Positions 58,637-64,000 of a stretch of 64,000 bases of DNA are shown here, piece after piece. The stretch covers positions 62,001 to 126,000 of the forward strand of contig WNNJ02001530.1 of the NCBI GenBank assembly GCA_012934845.2, in the 5' to 3' direction. The translations under genes and the position numbers were made by a program. The notes under the pieces were generated by a model that did not search any database, was not told where the DNA came from, and worked only from the letters and a program-made list of their open reading frames with translations. Origin of the DNA: Pomphorhynchus laevis (Eukaryota; Acanthocephala; Palaeacanthocephala; Echinorhynchida; Pomphorhynchidae). How positions within the stretch are numbered: position 1 is the stretch's first letter; each line of letters begins with the position of its first letter.

Positions 58637-58794
58637 TTCATTATATCTACGTTTGGCAGTGATAAATGCAAACATTCGATGGTATCTGTAAAACAAGTTT
58701 TAGAAATGCAGAATATTTTATCATTATGTAAATTAGTCTATACTAATATAATTGCAAATCAGATATTTTTAGATTGCATAATAAATACTGTATT
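58637..58794. repeat. 158-bp direct repeat, right copy
   Basis: Identical to 57058-57215. The sequence beyond it (GAAAGAACAGATCG) differs from the PLE start at 57216. Confidence 0.9.
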
Positions 58795-59130
58795 GAAAGA
58801 ACAGATCGTTTATTTTTCCAATTTTTCGATAGATCATTTATTTTGTAGGGATATTTTGTAGCCTTTATTTGTGTGCATTATCTACCAGAGCAAACATAAC
58901 ATGATAAAGTGCAAAGAGTAAACTTTTAAACTCTTAAATGACAGCTGTAATATTTATGCTAGTTGATAATCTACATAGAGTAATATCTTTATATAAGGCA
59001 GTTAGCGGTTCATCATATACAAGTAGTAAAAGCAACTGTCTTAATTTGGTAAAAACATTAACATTTAAATTAGTTTCTTCATTTTTAAATTGTAAATTCA
59101 TCTAATACAAGTATAAATATAGAAATCGTT
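58795..59130. other. AT-rich spacer
   Basis: No gene or repeat recognised. Confidence 0.4.
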
Positions 59131-59139
59131 AATGTAGTT

Positions 59140-59600
59140 GCCTAAGGAGGGATCTCCAGCCATCTCCAAAAAGGATGCCGCATTCCCTCGTTGCACGACA
59201 ATGCGCCATTTGGTCAGAAACCATGAAAGTACCCCTTAAAATACATTCAGAGAAAAACAGACAGTATGAGAGGAGTCATTCTATGGCACTAAAAGCATTA
59301 TCACATGGCCATTGCTCGAAGCTTAGCAGATGCATGAAATGCATCAGCGCTAGCAGAAGACACTGCACGTGCGACATGACTGGCGTCCAGGGTGCTCGGG
59401 CAAATGAAATCCCAAACGAGTATAGGGCCAGCTTCCCATGACCTAAGAGTTACACTATCGGGTCGTTTGCCTTCGTCTCGCGCTAAGCCTGCCAGTTCGA
59501 GTCTGGACTTCGATACTGAGGCAGCGATATCCATTCTCAAAATCTCGGTGACCGCGACATGTCGATGGTGACGAGATGTTATCTGTTACAGTCTAAGGCA
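59140..59600 (-). mobile_element. C-terminal fragment of the GLRPQHL-type retroelement
   Basis: The - strand frame 59540-59301 reads SKSRLELAGLARDEGKRPDS, VTLRSWEAGPILVWDFICPS and TLDASHVARAVSSASADAF. This is the C-terminal block of the same RT family as 52161-54330 (relatives read GL.R.DGKRPDG.TL.PW..G..LVWD.TC.DT.A.SH). GC-richer than its surroundings. The 5' part is missing and the frame is open for only 79 codons. Confidence 0.65.
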
Positions 59601-60600
59601 TGATCACTGTGCCGCGGGCGGACACTCCGCATATACACTGATGCAGTTGAAAGCATTAAACATCGAGCCACTACGCCACGTCGATATAATTAGATCAATT
59701 ATCAAGTCGTGTGCCGATGGATGTGATTGGTAGTGATTCAAGGAACGCTCCGGACCACTTTGATGCTACTGCGATAAGTTGTGGTCGATATGCAGTATCC
59801 GTGCTTCGTCGACAAGTCTTCGTTTTCACGCTTCGTAGTGTTCGACCATCCACCGTTTTTGGGATATTTTATCCGATTGAATGGTCTCCGAAATTCCGCG
59901 TTTCATTGATTTGTAGTATTTTCCCAATCTTCATTGATAGCGAGATTTGCATTTACTATACCCATTGAAATTAAAATGTGTAAAATTTTATTTGTCATTA
60001 TAAGATCACCTTTGTAATAATATTATAATATTATTTTTATGTGTATCGTGTATCCATCGATAATAAAAACAAATTAGTTTTTTTATTTCACGACTCTGCG
60101 TTTCATAAAATAAAAACACTAATTTTATTTGCTCTTGATGAATACACGCTACAATCAAATGTATCTCTGGATATTATAATATTAATTATACTATTTTTAT
60201 TATACACCCCAGTACCTGTATTTTATAAAGATAGATAGTTATCAACAAAATTTATTTAATTTACAATCCATAACAATTTATTTACATTAAAGTAAAGAAT
60301 TCATAATAATTAAGTTAAAATATATTAATAATTAAATTATATTAAACATTATTCGTTATTTTATTAATATTAATATATTATTTAGATACCAGTTACCATT
60401 ACATTTTGTAAAAGCAATGATTCGATACATGCACTGCTTAAATTCTTTTTATTTCATAGTCACTAGTCAATATCTATTGATAGAAAATAAATAAGGATAT
60501 GGTAATAGGTTACTTCGCATTTTAAAACAATCGAAAGCAATTCTATTCGAAATTATAATTTACATTTATAACAATAATTTAATTTTACTACAATAATTTA
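59601..60600. other. Unassigned region
   Basis: 59600-59960 is GC-richer with an 85-codon + frame (SRNAPDHFDATAISCGRYAV) of unknown kin, perhaps more of the neighbouring element. From 59970 to 60600 the sequence is AT-rich without a gene. Confidence 0.35.
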
Positions 60601-60604
60601 ATTT

Positions 60605-60830
60605 TGCCGAGCCGCCTTGAACCTCCAGGTTTAATCGCTCAGTAGGAAACGAGCGGATGGCGGCATGGTGACCCCGTGAGAACGTAGGCGTTTTGCCTGC
60701 TGAGACGTGACAAGTGTAGATCAACTGTCTCTAAGTCATTTATCTACGGCGTTGTCATGATCAGATGTCGTAGCCACAGAAGCTGAGGAAAGAAAGAAGA
60801 AAAAGTACGAGGTCATCCATCCAGTGGCAT
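60605..60830. other. GC-rich 220-bp block, probably an element end
   Basis: A compact GC-rich block (GGATGGCGGCATGGTGACCC, GTGAGAACGTAGGC) in AT-rich surroundings with no reading frame. The look is that of a LINE 5' end or a structured RNA. I cannot assign it. Confidence 0.35.
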
Positions 60831-60875
60831 AAGATTTGGATGATTTTCTGAATAATATAATCTCAAATTTAGAAT

Positions 60876-60958
60876 ATATAATAATATTATAATATTATTA
60901 TAATAATATTATATTATAATATAATAATATTATTAATATTATTATATTATATTGGAAT
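60876..60958. repeat. AT-only palindromic tract
   Basis: Alternating AATATTATAATATTATTATA-type words that can fold on themselves many ways. Confidence 0.7.
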
Positions 60959-61115
60959 ATAACAAATTTAAATTTTTAAATATCTGAAGCCAATATAGCA
61001 AGTTCTTGAAATTCGCAATTGTATCAGCATTTTATTGATAAAATTTGATTTAATCGAGTACTCACTTAATATTTGATGTATTTATAAGCATAATGTTTCT
61101 GAATTTGAAAAATTT

Positions 61116-62310
61116 TAATTTCATTGTCCTCATCAAATTTCAAGCCTCCAAGTTTTATGACGTAATGCTCACGCAACGCAAATGCGGTTAAACACCGAAG
61201 CTGGTGGTGAACTTTACCTCATGTCTCAACAAAGCATTAATTGGATTAATGCTTTGTTGAGACATGTCTGTAGTTAATTTAATTGTCTGTGATGTCATCT
61301 ATTAACGAGGTTTTTGCTCAAATGATAATGACAGAATAATGCAATTAATTTATTTATTTCTGCTTTAAATTGCTGAAGATCTCGTATATTAACAGCTGCA
61401 ATCCATTCAAATTATTTATTGTTTTAGTTGCAAAGGCGATGCATTAGAATTCTATGAATTCGTGTTTTCAAAACAACTTTTAAGAGATAATAAAAATGTT
61501 AATAAAAGTGTTTATATTGTAATACAAAATACTATAATCGTACAATAAATGTAAATAATAACAATAAAAAATATACATTAACCATACAATTCATTAATAA
61601 ATGTATAGATAACATAAATATAGCCGGACTTTTAAATAATTCTGAAAGTAAAGAAATAATAGGGTCAGATTTAAGTAAATATATTCCTAAAATAAGGTAT
61701 AAACTCCTACCACCATTAGGACGAAAAATTTGTAATTATAATAAAGAATTAAAATCAATATGTAACGATAATATTAGAAACATAATGGAAACAGAATGCA
61801 ATTGTAAAAGTCTTAGTTTTGATAAAATAAATGAACATATATGTACCCATAATCTATAATTAATTGAAAATTGTGAATTAAGTAAATGCTATCAAAAGGA
61901 TAATATCTCGGATACAGGCGACCGAAATGAGGTTCCTCCGCAGTATGGCCAGTCTTAGCCTTAGAGATAAGGTTAGGAATTCGGTTATCCTGGATTGACT
62001 TGGAGTAAATTCGCTGCTTATCTACATCGAAGAAAGTCAGCTGAGGTGGCTAGGACACGTTCTGAGGATGTCTAGGTATCGCCTTCCTCATTGGGCTTTC
62101 CAGGCTGGACTCTCTGGAAAGAAACCTCGAGGTAGACTTCGATACCGGTGAAGAGATAAAATATCGAAACTGAATGAAGAACGCCTTAAGCTATCTGAAA
62201 TAGAACTCTGGTATGCTGCCCAGGATCGCGATGTTTGAAGTCGTTTGGTTCGTGCACTGCCTCCACGACCCGACACCCGGACCAGTGGTTGACAGGAAAA
62301 ATCTTGTATA
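61116..62310. repeat. 1.2-kb duplicated segment, copy 2
   Basis: Twin of 2581-3775 with about five substitutions. It contains the hairpin (61221-61265), the PLE N-terminal fragment (about 61555-61902) and the RTE LINE from about 61903. It stops within the LINE's 3' untranslated end, where PLE sequence starts again. Confidence 0.9.
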
Positions 62311-62319
62311 ATTCAAAAA

Positions 62320-63660
62320 TCTTAAATAATTCTGAAAGTAAAGAAATAATAGGGTCAGATTTAAGTAAATATATTCCTAAAATAAGGTATAAACTCCTAC
62401 CACCATTAGGACGAAAAATTTGTAATTATAATAAAGAATTAAAATCAATATGTAACGATAATATTAGAAACATAATGGAAACAGAATGCAATTGTAGAAG
62501 TCTTAGTTTTGATAAAATAAATGAACATATATGTACCCATAATCTAGAATTAATTGAAAATATTGAATTAAGGAAAATGCTATCAAAAGGGTATAAATAT
62601 GGATTAAATAATAACAATAGAAATTGAATTTACAATTCGTTATATAATGACTTAAATGCTTACTTTGGTAAGCTGATTACTAGTGGAAGCTCTAATACGT
62701 CATAGAAAGTGAATGCAATTTCAAAAGTCTTAATTTTGTTTAAAAAAATGAACATTTATGTACTCATAATCTAGAATTAATTGAAAATGGCGAATAAAGA
62801 AAAATGCTGTCAAAAATGTATATGGATTAAATAATCATGATTAAAAAATAATTTACAATTCGTTATATAATGACTTAAATGCTTACTCTGACAAGTTAAT
62901 TAATAACGAAAGCTTAAATAAATCAAAGATTAAAATATGGAAAGATTGTATATTTGATGAAATTAAAAGGAAAATAAGAATAACAAACAATTATAAAAGA
63001 AAAGATTAAAGATTAGAACTTACTAAATTAAAGAATAACTATTAAAGGATACAGTAATATGATTTAAAAAGATGAAAGAAGTGATGAGATAATGAGATAT
63101 AATGATTTAAAAAGTAAAAAATAGTATGATATAATATGATGAAAGAATTTAATTATAATGATTTAAGAATATGAAAGAAGTGATGAGATAATGAGATACT
63201 GATGAAAGAGGTAAACTATAATGATTTAAATGAAATAGGTAAATTATAAATAATATAATTGTTACGTAGTAATTGTTATAATTGTCAATGATGGATAAAA
63301 AGTGACTAAAGTTTGAATCAGATAATTGGAATTCAAAATTAAATAAAAATCTAATAAAATCTTGGTTCATATGTAGTGCTTTTAAATGTACATTAAAACC
63401 ACTTTCTGTTTATATGAATAAAATACTTAAAGTAATTAAAGCACACTTTAAAAATATTGTAGGGTAATCAAAATTAATACTGGTATAAAACACTATTTCA
63501 GTATTAATTCTACAAAAGAATTTTTAGAGCACACAAAAGGAATAAAATTTCAACATATATACTTACGATTTTAATACGCTTTATACAAATTTAGATTTAG
63601 CAGATATTAATAAAGCGTTAGAAAACTTAATTTACCTTATATTTGAATATATACTCTGCC
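62320..63660 (+). mobile_element. Penelope-like copy, decayed
   Basis: 62320-62640 is a third N-terminal block (SKYIPKIRYKLLPPLGRKIC, ECNCRSLSFDKINEHICTHN, ELRKMLSKGYKYGLNNNN). Diverged repeats of the linker follow, and at 63360-63640 the RT start (CTLKPLSVYMNKILKVIKAH, KHYFSINSTKEFLE, LYTNLDLADI). Many frame breaks. A run of near-repeats around AAAGAAGTGATGAGATAATG at 63070-63200 is visible. Confidence 0.7.
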
Positions 63661-63939
63661 TGAATTGATTCTCGTATCATATATATTATATAAATTATTA
63701 TATATTTTATTATTTATATATTATATAAATTATTGGTAGAGACCAATAACGATATTTCGAATATATTTTGGTCATAGCGTGATCACAACCGGAAGTAGTT
63801 TATAAATTGATTATAATTTATACTATATATATTTATATATAATGTTCAGATTAAACTGGAGCGAACTACATCTATTTACCAAAGTGTGCGCCCAGTAATC
63901 CAATGAACTCAAACCATGCGTAATCGAACGCAAAACACA
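63661..63939. other. AT-rich region with weak stem
   Basis: Repeated TATATTATATAAATTATT words at 63680-63740, then ATTGGTAGAGACCAATAACG with a short hairpin. A GATATTTCG on its right recalls the hammerhead-bearing repeats. Confidence 0.4.
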
Positions 63940-63983
63940 ACGCTAGACACGTGTTTCGTCCTTACGGGACTCTTCAGTAGCGT
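63940..63983 (-). ncRNA. Hammerhead ribozyme, type I layout
   Basis: On the - strand: stem I ACGCTA (63983-63978); core CTGAAGA (63977-63971); stem II GTCC (63970-63967), loop CGTAA, GGAC (63961-63958); GAAA (63957-63954); short helix III AC/GT around ACGT; cleavage triplet GTC (63948-63946); stem I partner TAGCGT (63945-63940). Every conserved core position fits CUGANGA...GAAA...NUH. The short helix III is the form known from Penelope-like and other retroelements. It is the clearest ribozyme in the window. Confidence 0.8.
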
Positions 63984-64000
63984 GAACATGACTCTTATCC

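Overview
This window is animal nuclear DNA: AT-rich, gene-poor and almost wholly built from transposable elements. Only two host genes are recognised with confidence, both on the + strand and both open in one exon: an SHQ1 orthologue (17704-19164) and a divergent TBP-like factor (55127-55879). A third possible host gene is a small tail-anchored protein (2032-2412, -). The mix of Penelope-like elements (PLEs), CR1-like and RTE-like LINEs, a GTF2IRD2/ZBED-type hAT transposon and gypsy-like LTR elements points to an invertebrate animal. I cannot name the species. Codons read with the standard code.

Layout. 1-2.4 kb: decayed coding remnant and the tail-anchored ORF. 2.6-10.3 kb: several broken copies of one PLE family, with a 5'-truncated RTE LINE, long (TA)n runs, a 357-bp tandem repeat inside a large inverted duplication, and a nested fold-back carrying hammerhead-like motifs. 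10.7-16.2 kb: three decayed LINEs. 16.6-19.2 kb: a short GC-rich island, then SHQ1. 19.4-22.4 kb: more PLE 3' ends and a LINE remnant. 22.98-35.9 kb: a nest in which a hAT composite sits inside a short-LTR gypsy-like element and itself contains a second LTR element, all beside a third LTR remnant. 37.8-48.7 kb: a + strand LINE split by a - strand CR1-like LINE, which is split by another copy of the same CR1 family. 49.4-54.4 kb: LINE tails and a reverse transcriptase of a distinct family (GLRPEHL / GVQQGDPLGP signature). 55.1-55.9 kb: TBP-like gene. 57.06-58.8 kb: the youngest PLE copy, flanked by identical 158-bp direct repeats. 61.1-62.3 kb: a second, almost identical copy of the 2.58-3.78 kb segment. 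The window ends in decayed PLE and a well-formed hammerhead ribozyme on the - strand.

The most interesting signal is RNA structure attached to the PLEs. Four copies of a roughly 120-nt element lie after the reverse transcriptase ORF, with crossing complementary segments, an outer stem that covaries between copies, and GAAA / CTGATGA boxes. Separately, at least seven loci carry hammerhead-type cores (CTGAAGA - stem II - GAAA - NUH), in one place as a head-to-head inverted pair. Reverse transcriptase, ribozymes and terminal repeats together look like one retroelement system. The host genes are bystanders in this landscape. LTR elements are treated here as fossils and described only by extent, parts and age.
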